NCBI GenBank assembly: GCA_036655975.1
Contig: JAVVPD010000024.1
Location: 1 to 28,416, forward strand
DNA: 28,416 nt
Direction: 5' to 3'
Source: CASQEL01 sp036655975
Lineage (GTDB): Bacteria > Desulfobacterota > Desulfovibrionia > Desulfovibrionales > Desulfovibrionaceae
Numbering within the stretch: the stretch's first letter is position 1; each line of letters starts with the position of its first letter. Shown here piece by piece: positions 7,272-15,772 of the stretch. A program made the position numbers and the translations under genes. The notes beneath the pieces are model-generated. The model made no database searches. It had not been told where the DNA came from and was given only the letters and a program-made list of their open reading frames with translations.

Positions 7272-8225
7272 TTAATTGGAATAGAAAGGTGACTTGCCGT
7301 CAGGGAAGTCAGGTTCCGTACAGCCAATACAGGTGGCATTGGCCACGCACCAGTTTACGCCGCCATTCCAGTGGCGTTTATAGCTATCACAGTTAGCACT
7401 GGGGCCTTTACAGCCGAGATCATAGCGGCAGCCGTCTTTTTGGGTAAAGGTGGGGCAGAATTTATTGTTATCGTAGTCTTTGAGGAAGGGGCAATTATTG
7501 TGGACGCTTTCACCATAGAAGGGGGTGGGGCGTCCGTCCTGATCCAGAATTTTAACCACTTCCGCCAAGCCAGCTTGCAGGCCTTTTTCTTTGATCAGGC
7601 TGAGTGCCAGCACGAGGGTGCCGACAATCCAGTCGGGTTGTGGCGGACAGCCGGACAAATTGACCACCGGTGTGGCGATAGCATTTTTTTTCAGGAAGGC
7701 CGAAACGCCCATGGCGCCGGTTTCTGAACCCTTGGCAGCGGGAATGCCCCCAAAGGCGGCGCAGGTGCCCACAGCCAATATGGCGGCGGCATGGGGAGCC
7801 AGTTCTTTTACCATGTCAGCCATGGAAATTTCTTTATGATCCGCTTCGCCGATAATGCAGTATTTCCCCTTGGCTTCTACGGGAATGGCCCCTTCAACAA
7901 CGATGAAGAATTGACCTTTTTTGGCTTCGGCCACTTTACGCAGGTGGTCAATGGCTTGTGTGCCTTCGCAGCCCATCACGGTGGGATGAAATTCTAAACT
8001 GATAACTTTTAGTAAGATGTCAGCAATAGTAGGGTTGACATTGTTGAGCAATGTAACCGAACACCCTGTGCAGCCTTGGCCTTGCAGCCAAAGAACGGCA
8101 GGGCGTTCACCAGTAAGGGTGCCTGCCAAAGCGTCCCGTACTGCCGGATGGAACATTTGAGAAACCCCAAAGCCCGCAACCGTGCCTGTACAAATTTTGA
8201 CAAAATCACGCCGATTGAGACTCAT
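7272..8225 (-). CDS. hysB: [NiFeSe] hydrogenase small subunit, Tat-exported
   Basis: This 317-residue iron-sulfur subunit carries electrons from the HysA active site. The N-terminus holds a twin-arginine signal (NRRDFVK) followed by a hydrophobic stretch, so the folded heterodimer is exported to the periplasm; HysA lacks its own signal and would travel with it. Proximal-cluster cysteines are visible in GCTGC (Cys52, Cys55), VGTCAAFGG and SGCPPQP. Distal ligands lie in HNNCPFL and the following Cys residues. In the medial cluster, NWCV (Cys293) replaces the NWPV proline of standard [NiFe] enzymes. This gives a [4Fe-4S] instead of a [3Fe-4S] cluster and is a mark of the [NiFeSe] type. The start has AGGAGG. 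It is first in the hysBA pair with its own promoter. Confidence 0.96.
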   Translation of the reverse strand: MSLNRRDFVKICTGTVAGFGVSQMFHPAVRDALAGTLTGERPAVLWLQGQGCTGCSVTLLNNVNPTIADILLKVISLEFHPTVMGCEGTQAIDHLRKVAEAKKGQFFIVVEGAIPVEAKGKYCIIGEADHKEISMADMVKELAPHAAAILAVGTCAAFGGIPAAKGSETGAMGVSAFLKKNAIATPVVNLSGCPPQPDWIVGTLVLALSLIKEKGLQAGLAEVVKILDQDGRPTPFYGESVHNNCPFLKDYDNNKFCPTFTQKDGCRYDLGCKGPSANCDSYKRHWNGGVNWCVANATCIGCTEPDFPDGKSPFYSN

Positions 8226-8273
8226 TCCTGCCTCCTAAGTAGTGGCGTTAATAGAAAAAGGTATATAACGACC

Positions 8274-8299
8274 AGCTGCAACAGCATGCTGACTCAGCT
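8274..8299 (-). promoter_or_regulatory. 26-bp dyad at the predicted hysB transcription start
   Basis: Arms AGCTG and CAGCT (8274-8278, 8295-8299) and an inner palindrome CAGCATGCTG (8282-8291) share the same centre at 8286.5. Counting from the -10 box, the start of transcription would be near 8300, so the dyad occupies about +1 to +27. It could be an operator for a dimeric repressor or a 5'-UTR hairpin. The regulator is unknown. Confidence 0.5.
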
Positions 8300-8306
8300 T
8301 GAGCGC

Positions 8307-8335
8307 ATGATATGCCGGCAGTCAAGTCAAGTCAA
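8307..8335 (-). promoter_or_regulatory. sigma70-type promoter of hysBA
   Basis: On the minus strand, TTGACT (8335-8330) and TATCAT (8312-8307) are separated by exactly 17 bp. The -35 box is the first of three tandem TTGAC units spaced 5 bp apart. The hysB start lies about 75 bp beyond the predicted transcription start. The promoter sits in the 148-bp gap after cimA, so hysBA can be expressed independently of the amino-acid genes upstream. Confidence 0.7.
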
Positions 8336-8373
8336 CGGGATTAAGCATAAAACTTTGTAGCTTTTCATATTGG

Positions 8374-9996
8374 TCAGTCTTGTTCCATACCGCTAGCGCG
8401 TTGCACATATTCGTCACGATACAGTTTATAGGTTACAGAGTCTGCCAAAGCCTGCCAGCTGGCTTCAATAATATCGTGCGAGACTCCCACTGTCACCCAG
8501 CGCCCAGCGCTATCGCCAGATTCAATCAGCACGCGCACCAGTGAGGCCGTGCCCGAGGGGGTGTTTTCCGCGCTGAGTACCCGCACTTTAAAGTCCAGCA
8601 GGCGCATCTCGCGCACCCGTGGATAAAATTGTGAAATCGCCTTGCGTAAAGCCTTGTCCAAGGCGTTGATCGGCCCGTCACCCGTGGCGGCGGTGTGTTC
8701 TTCCACCCCCTCCACTTCTACCTTGATGGTCACTTCTGTGCTGGGGGCGGTGTCGTGCTCGGTGCGTAATTCGGTCACATGATATTGTATCAGCCGGAAA
8801 AACTCACGGACACCCCGGCGGCCCAATTTGCGGAGAATGAGCAATTCTACACTGGCCTCTGCTGAGGCGTAGTCATAGCCCAGGCTGGCTTTTTTGGTCA
8901 GTTCGCTATACAGGCCCTTGACCACCGGCTCATCTTTTTCCAAATGAAAGCCAAAACGCCGCGCCAGTGACACAATGTTGCTGCGTCCGCCGAGTTCGGT
9001 AATCAGTACCCGCTGGCTATTGCCTACCTGTTCCGGCGTGATATGCTCGTATAAAGTGGAATTGCGGTTTACCGCACTGACGTGAATGCCCCCTTTATGT
9101 GCAAAAGCCGAACGCCCCACAAAAGGCTGGCGGTTGAACAGCGTCATATTGCCCACTTCTGCCACATAGGAAGCCGTGGTGGTCAGTTGGGTGAGTTTAC
9201 CTGCGGGCAAGCAGCTATAGGGGGGGCTTGTTTTTACTTCCAGCAAGGGGATAATTGAGCATAAATTGGCATTGCCGCAGCGCTCGCCCACGCCGTTAAT
9301 GGTTCCTTGAATTTGCGTGGCACCCGCCAGCACTGCCGCTAAGGAATTTGCCACCGCCAGCTCGCAATCATTGTGCGCGTGAATGCCCAGCGCAGCTTCC
9401 GGTATGGCCGCGCGTACCGCCGTGACAATGGCGTGTATGTCTGGGGGCAGAGTGCCCCCGTTGGTGTCACACAAAACAAGACAAGCCGCGCCACCTTCAA
9501 AAGCCGCCTTCAGAGCCGCCAAGGCGTAGTCCGCATTATTTTTGTAGCCGTCAAAAAAATGTTCGGCATCAAAAAATACTTTATCCATACTGCGGGCTAA
9601 GAAAGCGACGGAATCGCGAATGATTTCCAGATTGCGCTCTGGCTCTATCCGCAAGGCTTCCCGCGCGTGAATTTCACAGGCCTTGCCGAAAATTGAACAG
9701 ACTGTGACCCCGCAGGACGTCAGTGCCTTGAGCGTTGCGTCCGTGCCCGCACTGTGCGCGGGGTGATGTGTGCTGCCAAAGGCCGTAATTTTACTGCGCT
9801 TTAACTCATAATTAGTGATTTCTTTAAAAAAAGCCGTGTCTACGGGGTTAGAACCAGGCCAGCCTCCCTCAATATACGGAATGCCCAAAGTGTCAAGTTT
9901 GAGGGCAATTTTCACTTTATCGGCGGTGCTCAGGTTGAGGTCTTCACACTGGGCACCGTCACGCAAAGTCGTATCGTACAAAGAAATATGTGTCAT
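8374..9996 (-). CDS. cimA: (R)-citramalate synthase
   Basis: This 540-residue enzyme condenses acetyl-CoA with pyruvate to citramalate, giving 2-oxobutanoate for isoleucine without threonine deaminase. The TIM barrel opens with LYDTTLRDGAQ (residues 6-16), which holds the catalytic Arg and metal Asp, and continues with YIEGGWPGSNP, VLCDTNGGTLP and the metal-binding HAHNDCELAVANSL. The C-terminal part (about 400-540) is the regulatory LeuA-type dimer domain, typically the isoleucine-sensing part. Overall length and the GGWPGSNP segment fit the CimA type better than 2-isopropylmalate or homocitrate synthase. It follows lysC by 41 bp on the same strand, and ilvBNC for the later steps are in this window. 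The Shine-Dalgarno is modest (GGAA). Confidence 0.92.
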   Translation of the reverse strand: MTHISLYDTTLRDGAQCEDLNLSTADKVKIALKLDTLGIPYIEGGWPGSNPVDTAFFKEITNYELKRSKITAFGSTHHPAHSAGTDATLKALTSCGVTVCSIFGKACEIHAREALRIEPERNLEIIRDSVAFLARSMDKVFFDAEHFFDGYKNNADYALAALKAAFEGGAACLVLCDTNGGTLPPDIHAIVTAVRAAIPEAALGIHAHNDCELAVANSLAAVLAGATQIQGTINGVGERCGNANLCSIIPLLEVKTSPPYSCLPAGKLTQLTTTASYVAEVGNMTLFNRQPFVGRSAFAHKGGIHVSAVNRNSTLYEHITPEQVGNSQRVLITELGGRSNIVSLARRFGFHLEKDEPVVKGLYSELTKKASLGYDYASAEASVELLILRKLGRRGVREFFRLIQYHVTELRTEHDTAPSTEVTIKVEVEGVEEHTAATGDGPINALDKALRKAISQFYPRVREMRLLDFKVRVLSAENTPSGTASLVRVLIESGDSAGRWVTVGVSHDIIEASWQALADSVTYKLYRDEYVQRASGMEQD

Positions 9997-10037
9997 ACGG
10001 TTTTTCCAGATTTTTTTGAGGGAGGCAGGCGTGTTAC

Positions 10038-11264
10038 CTAGAGGCCAATATCCCAGTCCAGACCGAAGGCGTCGTGCAGGATACGCACGGCAAGTTCGAC
10101 GTATTTTTCCTCAATGAGAATAGTGATTTTGATTTCCGAGGTGCTGATCATCAAAATATTGATGTTTTCGTTTTGCAGGGCGGCAAAAGCGCGCGCGGCA
10201 ACCCCAGAATGATTACGCATGCCCACGCCGATGGCGGAGATTTTGGCGACATTGGTGTCGTGTATAACTTCTAGGGCGCCGGTATTGGCGCACACGGCGT
10301 TCATGCAGTCCAGGGTTTTGGTGAGATCTTTCCGTGAAATGGTAAAGGTCATGTCCGTGATGCCCTCACGGCTGGTGTTTTGGATAATCATATCCACCAA
10401 CACGCCCTGTTCAGACAGGGGGCCGAAGATGGAGGCAGCAATGCCGGGCTTATCGGGAACACCGCGCAGGGTGACGCGAGCTTGGTCTTTATCATAAGCT
10501 ATGCCAGAAACGAGTACGGCTTCCATGGTGGAGTCCTCCTGAGTTACCAGTGTGCCGGGAGAGTTGGTGAATGTGGAGCGCACACGCACGGGCACTTTGT
10601 ATTTTTTTGCAAATTCCACAGACCTGATATGTAATACTTTCGCCCCCATGCTCGCCATTTCTAGCATTTCGTCATAGGACACGCGGTCCATTTTGCGAGC
10701 ACTTTTGCACAGATTGGGGTCAGTGGTGAACACGCCTTCCACATCGGTATAAATTTCGCATTCGACAGACCCGAGGGCCGCCGCCACCGCCACGGCCGAG
10801 GTGTCGGAACCGCCGCGTCCAAGGGTGGTGATGCGCCTGTCTTCGGTGCAGCCCTGAAAGCCGGCGATGACGAGAACATCGTTTTTTTCCAGTTCGCGCA
10901 TAAGAATAGTGTTATCGATGGATAAAATACGCGCGCCGCCGTAATTATCATCTGTGATGATAGGAATCTGAAAGCCGAGCAAGGAGCGCGCTTTGATACC
11001 CACATTTTTAAGCAGCATGCTAAAAAGGGTGACGGAAACCTGCTCACCGGTGGACACAAGAGCGTCGCATTCGGCAAGGTCAGGGCTGGAAGACCATTCG
11101 TCAGCAAGAGCCAGCAGGTGGTTGGTTTCCCCCGCCCGCGCGGACAGGATGACCACCATTTTGTACCCCTGATTTAATCCGGCCAAGACCTTTTCCCGCA
11201 CTTTTTTCATGCAGTCGAGGGTTGCCACGGATGTGCCGCCAAACTTTTGTACAAGAATTTTCAT
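10038..11264 (-). CDS. lysC: aspartate kinase with two ACT domains
   Basis: This enzyme phosphorylates aspartate, the first step towards lysine, threonine and methionine. The kinase domain begins KILVQKFGGTSVA and contains TTLGRGGSDTSAVAVAAAL. The C-terminal 150 residues hold two ACT domains (VTLRGVPDKPGIAASIFG and ISAIGVGMRNHSGVAARAF) that give feedback control, as in the roughly 410-residue monofunctional class. I start at 11264 (408 residues) because the family begins with M-K-I/V-x-V-Q-K-F-G-G and GGATG lies 5 bp upstream. An in-frame ATG at 11276 adds only four residues and has no clear ribosome site. It probably shares a transcript with cimA. Confidence 0.95.
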   Translation of the reverse strand: MKILVQKFGGTSVATLDCMKKVREKVLAGLNQGYKMVVILSARAGETNHLLALADEWSSSPDLAECDALVSTGEQVSVTLFSMLLKNVGIKARSLLGFQIPIITDDNYGGARILSIDNTILMRELEKNDVLVIAGFQGCTEDRRITTLGRGGSDTSAVAVAAALGSVECEIYTDVEGVFTTDPNLCKSARKMDRVSYDEMLEMASMGAKVLHIRSVEFAKKYKVPVRVRSTFTNSPGTLVTQEDSTMEAVLVSGIAYDKDQARVTLRGVPDKPGIAASIFGPLSEQGVLVDMIIQNTSREGITDMTFTISRKDLTKTLDCMNAVCANTGALEVIHDTNVAKISAIGVGMRNHSGVAARAFAALQNENINILMISTSEIKITILIEEKYVELAVRILHDAFGLDWDIGL

Positions 11265-11307
11265 CGCTACATCCATAAACCACGTTTTAATGACGAAAGC
11301 GCACTCA

Positions 11308-11826
11308 TTATTTTAAAAAAGGCGTGCTTAAGTCCTTGGTTAAGTGCTGGCTTGCACAGCGCGCACGGGGGCCGTGCGGTTCAACGGTAACAGATCGTAT
11401 TTCTTGGCATGGTTGCAAGAGAATGTCCAGATATTCTTGCGGTAAATCGTGTTCTAAAATATATTCAGCCCATTCAATAATCACCCAAGGCCTGTCTGCC
11501 CCCGTGTTTTCCCACGCTTCAAAGAGTTCGTCAGGCAAGCGGGAGCCTACACGGTATAAGTCACAGTGCAGCACGGGCGGCGTTGTGGGGTAGTGATTGC
11601 ATACGGTAAAGCTGGGGCTGGAAATCTCCGCTTGTTCCTTTCCCGCCAATTGGCTGACCAGTGCACGAGTCAGTGTTGTTTTACCACTCCCCAGCGGGCC
11701 GCGCAACAACAGAGTGCGTACTTTTGGTTCGTGCAGCAGGCCGTTGATGAGGCGGCGGGCCAGCGTGGTGGTTTCTTCAAGGCTGGTCAGCGTAAAGGTC
11801 AAAGAAACAGCAGTATCAGTCGGCAT
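11308..11826 (-). CDS. tsaE: tRNA threonylcarbamoyladenosine biosynthesis ATPase TsaE
   Basis: This 172-residue P-loop ATPase works with TsaB and TsaD to make t6A37 in ANN-decoding tRNAs. It shows the Walker A GPLGSGKTT, the SPSFTVCNHY strand, HCDLYRV and IIEWAEYI, all in the usual order for the family. The start chosen (ATG at 11826) overlaps the end of nnr by 11 bp and has GGAG about 7 bp upstream. A longer in-frame reading back to 11952 would run deep into nnr and adds sequence unlike the family. nnr followed by tsaE is a very common bacterial pairing (yjeF-yjeE), which supports the call. Confidence 0.93.
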   Translation of the reverse strand: MPTDTAVSLTFTLTSLEETTTLARRLINGLLHEPKVRTLLLRGPLGSGKTTLTRALVSQLAGKEQAEISSPSFTVCNHYPTTPPVLHCDLYRVGSRLPDELFEAWENTGADRPWVIIEWAEYILEHDLPQEYLDILLQPCQEIRSVTVEPHGPRARCASQHLTKDLSTPFLK

Positions 11827-13492
11827 GAAGGCTCCGGGTGAGTATAGCCATGGCTTGGGGCAGTTTTTCAGCCACTTGGCTGGCAAGATTGCCGCGCAGG
11901 GGATAGTCTTGTGTAAGGCAGGCTCCCGCTTCGGCATGGAGTATAACACCAAGCGCCGCTATTTCAAGGACCTTGTGTGGGGCTTCGGTTTCTTGTCGGC
12001 CCGCAGCGTGGGCCATGAGTGCCCCGAGACAGCCGCTGAGTACATCACCCGTTCCGCCCACGGACAGCGTGGATACACGATAGGGGGACACCAGCATGTG
12101 GAAGCCTTGCGAAGCTTGGTGCTGCCCCACAAGGGTGTTGGCTCCTTTTATTATCCATACGGCGGGGGCCAGCATACACAGGGCGCGCAAGGCAGCAACG
12201 CGATCGGCTTGAATATCCGCGCTGGGCGTGTGCAGCAGGGCACCCGCTTCCCCCGGGTGTGGGGTCAGAATATCATGTGGGCCGAGCGCGTTAAGCGGCA
12301 GCAGGTGCAAGGCGTCCGCATCGATCACCGCCAAAGGTCGCCGAGGATGTGATAGCAGCGCATGTAAAAATGCTGCGGCCTGTACGGTGCGCCCCATGCC
12401 GCAGCCAATGACCAGGCTGGTGCACCGTTCTAGGCAGGTGATCATGGCGGGAGAAAGCTCTGTGGGCCATGCGCTGGATTCAGAGGTGCCCAGCGGCAGG
12501 GTCATGCAGTCGGGCAGGCCCGCCTTGATTTCCGTGCAGAGACTGGCGGGCGCGGCGACAGTGACAAGGCCCGCGCCCGTGCGTAAGGCCGCCCGCGCCG
12601 CCAGATGTGCCGCCCCTGTAAGCCCAGCAGAACCGCCGACAATGAGCACATGCCCAAAGGCATTTTTATAGCTTTGGCTCGCGGGGAGCGGGGCTAAAGC
12701 CGACACAAAAGCCGTATGGTCTTTTGCCCGTATGCTCTGCACATCCAACAGGCGGAACGAGGCGGGCGCCGCCGCTTGCGCGCACGGGGGGATGCCGATA
12801 TCCACAACACGCACACGCCCCGTGTAGGCCTGCGCCGAGGGCATATATAAGCCCACTTTTGCGGCTTGGAATGTCACCGTGGCATGCGCGTGTAGGGCAC
12901 TGGGGGAAGCGGTGCCGCTGTCCGCATCAAGGCCCGAAGGAATATCCAGTGCCAGCACAAAGGCTGTATTGTGGGGGCGGGCTGACCATTGGTTTACGGC
13001 TGCCAGCAATGCCGCCATGGCTGGGCGCAAAGGGCCGTGAAAACCCGTGCCCAGCAGGCCGTCTACTAATATTGTCGCCTGCGCCCAATCCCGCCACAGG
13101 GGATGTGCACTGAGCGTGGCAAAGGTGTGCGCCGCTTGCCCCCCGAGAGCGTAAAAAGGTGTTCCACAGGCCCGTGCTGCCCGCACATGCCGCCCTGTAG
13201 TGCCTGTGTAGGCCCGTAAGGGACGGGTGTGCAGCACCAGCGGCAGAGCGCCCTGCCCCAACAGGCGGCGGGCCAGACAGGCGGCGTCTCCGCCATTATT
13301 CCCCCCGCCCATGAGCAGACATATTTTTTGACCGGTCAGCGGGCCTTTTTCTTGTATGAGTACGCTCAAGGCGGCCTGCGCCGCGTTTTCCATCAACACC
13401 ATTTCGGGAATGCCCGCGCGGAGGCTACAGGCGTCCCATTCCCGCATTTCAGCGGCGGTGGTCAGGGGGGGGCAGTGGTGAAGAAAGGACAT
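11816..13492 (-). CDS. nnr: bifunctional NAD(P)HX epimerase/dehydratase
   Basis: This 558-residue repair enzyme converts damaged hydrated NAD(P)H back to NAD(P)H. The N-terminal YjeF_N epimerase domain (about 1-230) has MGGGNNGGDAACLARRL, VDGLLGTGFHGPLR and LALDIPSGLDADSG. The C-terminal ribokinase-like ADP-dependent dehydratase (about 265-555) has LIVGGSAGLTGAAHLAARAA, TPHPGEAGALL, KGANTLV and the catalytic-site motif GGTGDVLSGCLGA. Both halves are intact, giving the normal fused length. The ATG follows GGAGG located at the end of acpS, two bases after the acpS stop, so acpS-nnr-tsaE form one transcript. Confidence 0.96.
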   Translation of the reverse strand: MSFLHHCPPLTTAAEMREWDACSLRAGIPEMVLMENAAQAALSVLIQEKGPLTGQKICLLMGGGNNGGDAACLARRLLGQGALPLVLHTRPLRAYTGTTGRHVRAARACGTPFYALGGQAAHTFATLSAHPLWRDWAQATILVDGLLGTGFHGPLRPAMAALLAAVNQWSARPHNTAFVLALDIPSGLDADSGTASPSALHAHATVTFQAAKVGLYMPSAQAYTGRVRVVDIGIPPCAQAAAPASFRLLDVQSIRAKDHTAFVSALAPLPASQSYKNAFGHVLIVGGSAGLTGAAHLAARAALRTGAGLVTVAAPASLCTEIKAGLPDCMTLPLGTSESSAWPTELSPAMITCLERCTSLVIGCGMGRTVQAAAFLHALLSHPRRPLAVIDADALHLLPLNALGPHDILTPHPGEAGALLHTPSADIQADRVAALRALCMLAPAVWIIKGANTLVGQHQASQGFHMLVSPYRVSTLSVGGTGDVLSGCLGALMAHAAGRQETEAPHKVLEIAALGVILHAEAGACLTQDYPLRGNLASQVAEKLPQAMAILTRSLHAD

Positions 13493-13494
13493 AG

Positions 13495-13872
13495 CTATAC
13501 CTCCAAAATAACCACGGCGGCGGCCGTATCACGCCCGTGGGTGAGCGAAAGATACGCCCGTGTGGCCCCTAAATCCGCCATGCGCGCGGCGGCTGGGCCG
13601 TACAATAGCAGAATAGGCTGTCCCGAAGGTTCGTTGTGTACGGCGATATGCTGCATGCCAATGCCCTGTGCAAAGCCTGTCCCCAAAGCCTTGACGGCGG
13701 CCTCCTTGGCGGCGAAGCGGGCGGCTACATAGGCGCTGGCCTGCGGGCCTGCGGGCAAATGTTGCTGTTCTATCGGGTGTAAAATCTTGCGCGTAAAGGC
13801 CGCGCCAAAGCGTTGTAGCAGCCGCAAAATGCGTGGTATTTCTACAATGTCCAAGCCCAAACCGACGATCAT
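13495..13872 (-). CDS. acpS: holo-[acyl-carrier-protein] synthase
   Basis: This 125-residue enzyme transfers 4'-phosphopantetheine from CoA to apo-ACP for fatty acid synthesis. It has the family opening GLGLDIVEIPRI with the metal-binding Asp, the central RFAAKEAAVKALGTG motif with the catalytic Glu, and the closing LSLTHGRDTAAAVV. The start at 13872 gives the family's normal length and places GLGLDIVEI at the N-terminus. In-frame codons further upstream (to 13965) would cross the divergent promoter region and add unrelated sequence. It heads the acpS-nnr-tsaE transcript and is divergent from ugd across 109 bp. Confidence 0.95.
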   Translation of the reverse strand: MIVGLGLDIVEIPRILRLLQRFGAAFTRKILHPIEQQHLPAGPQASAYVAARFAAKEAAVKALGTGFAQGIGMQHIAVHNEPSGQPILLLYGPAAARMADLGATRAYLSLTHGRDTAAAVVILEV

Positions 13873-13981
13873 GCGGCCCCCACGGTTGCTAGAAAAGGGA
13901 TAACAATATACAAAGAAAAAAATTTGACCTGTATGGGGCTTTTCGTCAAGCTCGTCATACGCCATTTAATGAGGGTAGCAT

Positions 13982-15338
13982 ATGAATATTTGTATTGTGG
14001 GAACGGGCTATGTGGGCCTTGTCAGCGCCGCATGCTTCGCCGAAATGGGCAATCATGTGGTGTGTGTGGATGTGAATCCTGCGGTGGTGGAAAAATTGCG
14101 TGGCGGTTCTGTCCATATTTTTGAACCGGGTTTGGAAGATATGGTACACCGGTCCTCTGCGGACGGGCGACTGGTCTTCACTACCTCCTTGGCTGAGGGG
14201 CTGGCTAGGGCCGAATTTGCCTTTATTTGTGTGGGGACGCCTTCTGATGAAGACGGTTCCGCCGACCTAAGCTATGTGGAACAGGTTGCTGCCCAGATCG
14301 GACAGCATATGGATAAACCCTTAATTGTTGTTGATAAATCCACTGTGCCGGTGGGCACCGCTGACCGTGTGCGCGCCATTATTGCCACAGAACTTGCCCA
14401 GCGCAAGGTGAGTGTGCCCTTTGACGTGGTGTCCAATCCCGAATTTTTAAAAGAAGGTGACGCGATCAAGGACTTTATGAAGCCTGATCGTGTTGTTATT
14501 GGTACGGATTCTGAACGCGCCGCGTCTCTGATGCGTGAAGTGTACGCCCCCTTTGCCCGCACCCGCGAAAAAATTATCGTTATGGGTATCCGCAGTGCGG
14601 AAATGACCAAGTATGCCGCCAATTGCATGCTGGCAACCAAAATTTCTTTTATCAATGAAGTCGCCACCATTTGCGAAAATGTCGGCGCGGACGTGCGCGA
14701 TGTGCGTATGGGGATTGGGTCTGATTCGCGTATTGGTTATCAATTTATCTATCCAGGGCTGGGCTACGGCGGTTCGTGTTTTCCTAAGGACGTGAAAGCC
14801 CTTATCCACACAGCCCGCAGCGTGGGCGTGACACCTAAAGTTTTGGATGCCGTGGAAGAAGTCAATGCCACCCAGAAAAAATCTATGGCTGTGCGTATTC
14901 GCGACTATTTTGCGCCGCAAGGTNNNNNNNNNNGGTGGTGTCAAAGGCAAAACGCTCGCGCTGTGGGGGCTTGCCTTCAAAGCCAATACCGACGATATGC
15001 GCGAAGCCGCCGCCCTGTCTATTATCGCCGATCTTACCGCCCACGGCATGCGTGTGCGCGCGTATGATCCTGTGGCTGCTGATAATGCCCGCCGTATCCT
15101 TAAAGGGAACGATCTTGTGGAAATTGTCGGGAGCCAATACGCCGCCTGCGATGGTGCCCAAGCCCTTTTGGTTGTTACGGAGTGGAACCAGTTCCGTAAC
15201 CCCGACTTTGATAAGTTGAAGTCCTTACTTACCGCGCCCCTTCTTTTTGACGGGCGTAACCTGTATTCCCCCCAGCGCATGGCAGAACGCGGCTATGCCT
15301 ATTTTTGCATCGGTCGTGGTGAACAGGCCCAAAAGTAG
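13982..15338 (+). CDS. ugd: UDP-glucose 6-dehydrogenase, interrupted by a 10-N assembly gap
   Basis: This NAD-dependent enzyme oxidises UDP-glucose to UDP-glucuronate for polysaccharide or lipopolysaccharide precursors. The N-terminal 314 residues (to 14923) have the Rossmann motif GTGYVGLVSAACFAE, FICVGTPSDEDGSADLSYV, SNPEFLKEGDAI and the catalytic cysteine in GYGGSCFPKDVKAL. After the Ns the C-terminal UDP-binding domain resumes in another frame, with GKTLALWGLAFKANTDDMREA and continuing for 134 residues to TAG 15338. The sum (about 448) equals a normal Ugd, so little is missing. The frame change is explained by the arbitrary gap length, not by mutation. The start has GAGGGT six bases upstream. 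Confidence 0.93.
14924..14933. other. assembly gap (10 N)
   Basis: Ten Ns join two pieces inside ugd. Coding frame differs on the two sides, and the encoded protein lacks at most a few residues at the join (between ...FAPQG and GVKGKT...). The true gap is therefore very short, or the two contig ends overlap. Confidence 0.95.
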
Positions 15339-15353
15339 AGCATTTTGCTGTTG
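15336..15353 (+). repeat. 18-bp dispersed repeat, copy 2 (starts at ugd stop codon)
   Basis: TAGAGCATTTTGCTGTTG begins with the ugd stop codon and differs from the adh copy at one base. It lies 22 bp before the palindromic terminator at 15376-15419. Confidence 0.7.
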
Positions 15354-15375
15354 TTCGTGCGTAGCTGAAAATGCC

Positions 15376-15419
15376 TAAAGGCTTTCTTGACTGAGATGGA
15401 TCAGCCAAGAAAGCCTTTA
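15376..15419. terminator. palindromic terminator after ugd
   Basis: A 14-bp perfect stem (15376-15389 with 15406-15419) has an inner CTGA/TCAG stem (15391-15394, 15401-15404). It lies between converging genes (ugd and the small minus-strand gene), with AAAATTT on the plus side. The same design, including the CTGAGAT...TCAG core, recurs after dnaA at 21032-21076. Confidence 0.75.
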
Positions 15420-15442
15420 AAATTTGCCGGATCGAACGCAGA

Positions 15443-15667
15443 TTAGGGCGTGGTGTGGATATATTTTTGTCCGTAGCGGACTTGGAGCTCGTGGATAATC
15501 ATGCGTTCATATTCGGGGGCGAGTTCAAGCTCCGCATCCCATTCTTCGCGCAGCATGCGTTCAAGCTCTTGGGTTTCCACCCAAATGTCGAGCAATTCAT
15601 CGTCAGCCAAAGATTTGATACGTTGATCAAAGGGCTGTTCTTCTGAAAAAGGTACACGTTTTGCCAT
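15443..15667 (-). CDS. small acidic protein of unknown function
   Basis: This 74-residue cytoplasmic protein is rich in Glu and Leu and is mostly helical (DDELLDIWVETQELERML, then an acidic EEWDAELELAPEYER run), without signal peptide or cysteine motif. I do not recognise a family. The start at 15667 (MAKRVPF) is chosen because the reading upstream becomes proline- and cysteine-rich and unlike a protein N-terminus, and it would approach the divergent gene at 15773. The ribosome site is poor: the nearest GGAG is about 14 bp away, so the start is uncertain. It converges with ugd and diverges from the next gene. Confidence 0.6.
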   Translation of the reverse strand: MAKRVPFSEEQPFDQRIKSLADDELLDIWVETQELERMLREEWDAELELAPEYERMIIHELQVRYGQKYIHTTP

Positions 15668-15772
15668 GGCTTTAGGCTTTACTCCAACTTTGCAGGGCTG
15701 GCAAGGGGGACTTGACGGCGGGGCGGGCATGAGCCAAATTACCAAATTACTCATTTTAACAAGGAATGTTTC

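Noticed and set aside
11597..12352. 251-codon plus-strand frame over tsaE and nnr.
   Set aside because: It lies antisense to two recognised genes without its own motifs.
13923..13949. TTGAC/GTCAA inverted repeat between acpS and ugd, and a similar one at 19215-19231.
   Set aside because: The five-base arms with different spacers (17 and 7 bp) are likely to arise by chance, and neither lines up with a good -10 box.
13982..15067. ugd as a frameshifted pseudogene.
   Set aside because: The frame change coincides exactly with a run of ten Ns, and the combined length is normal.
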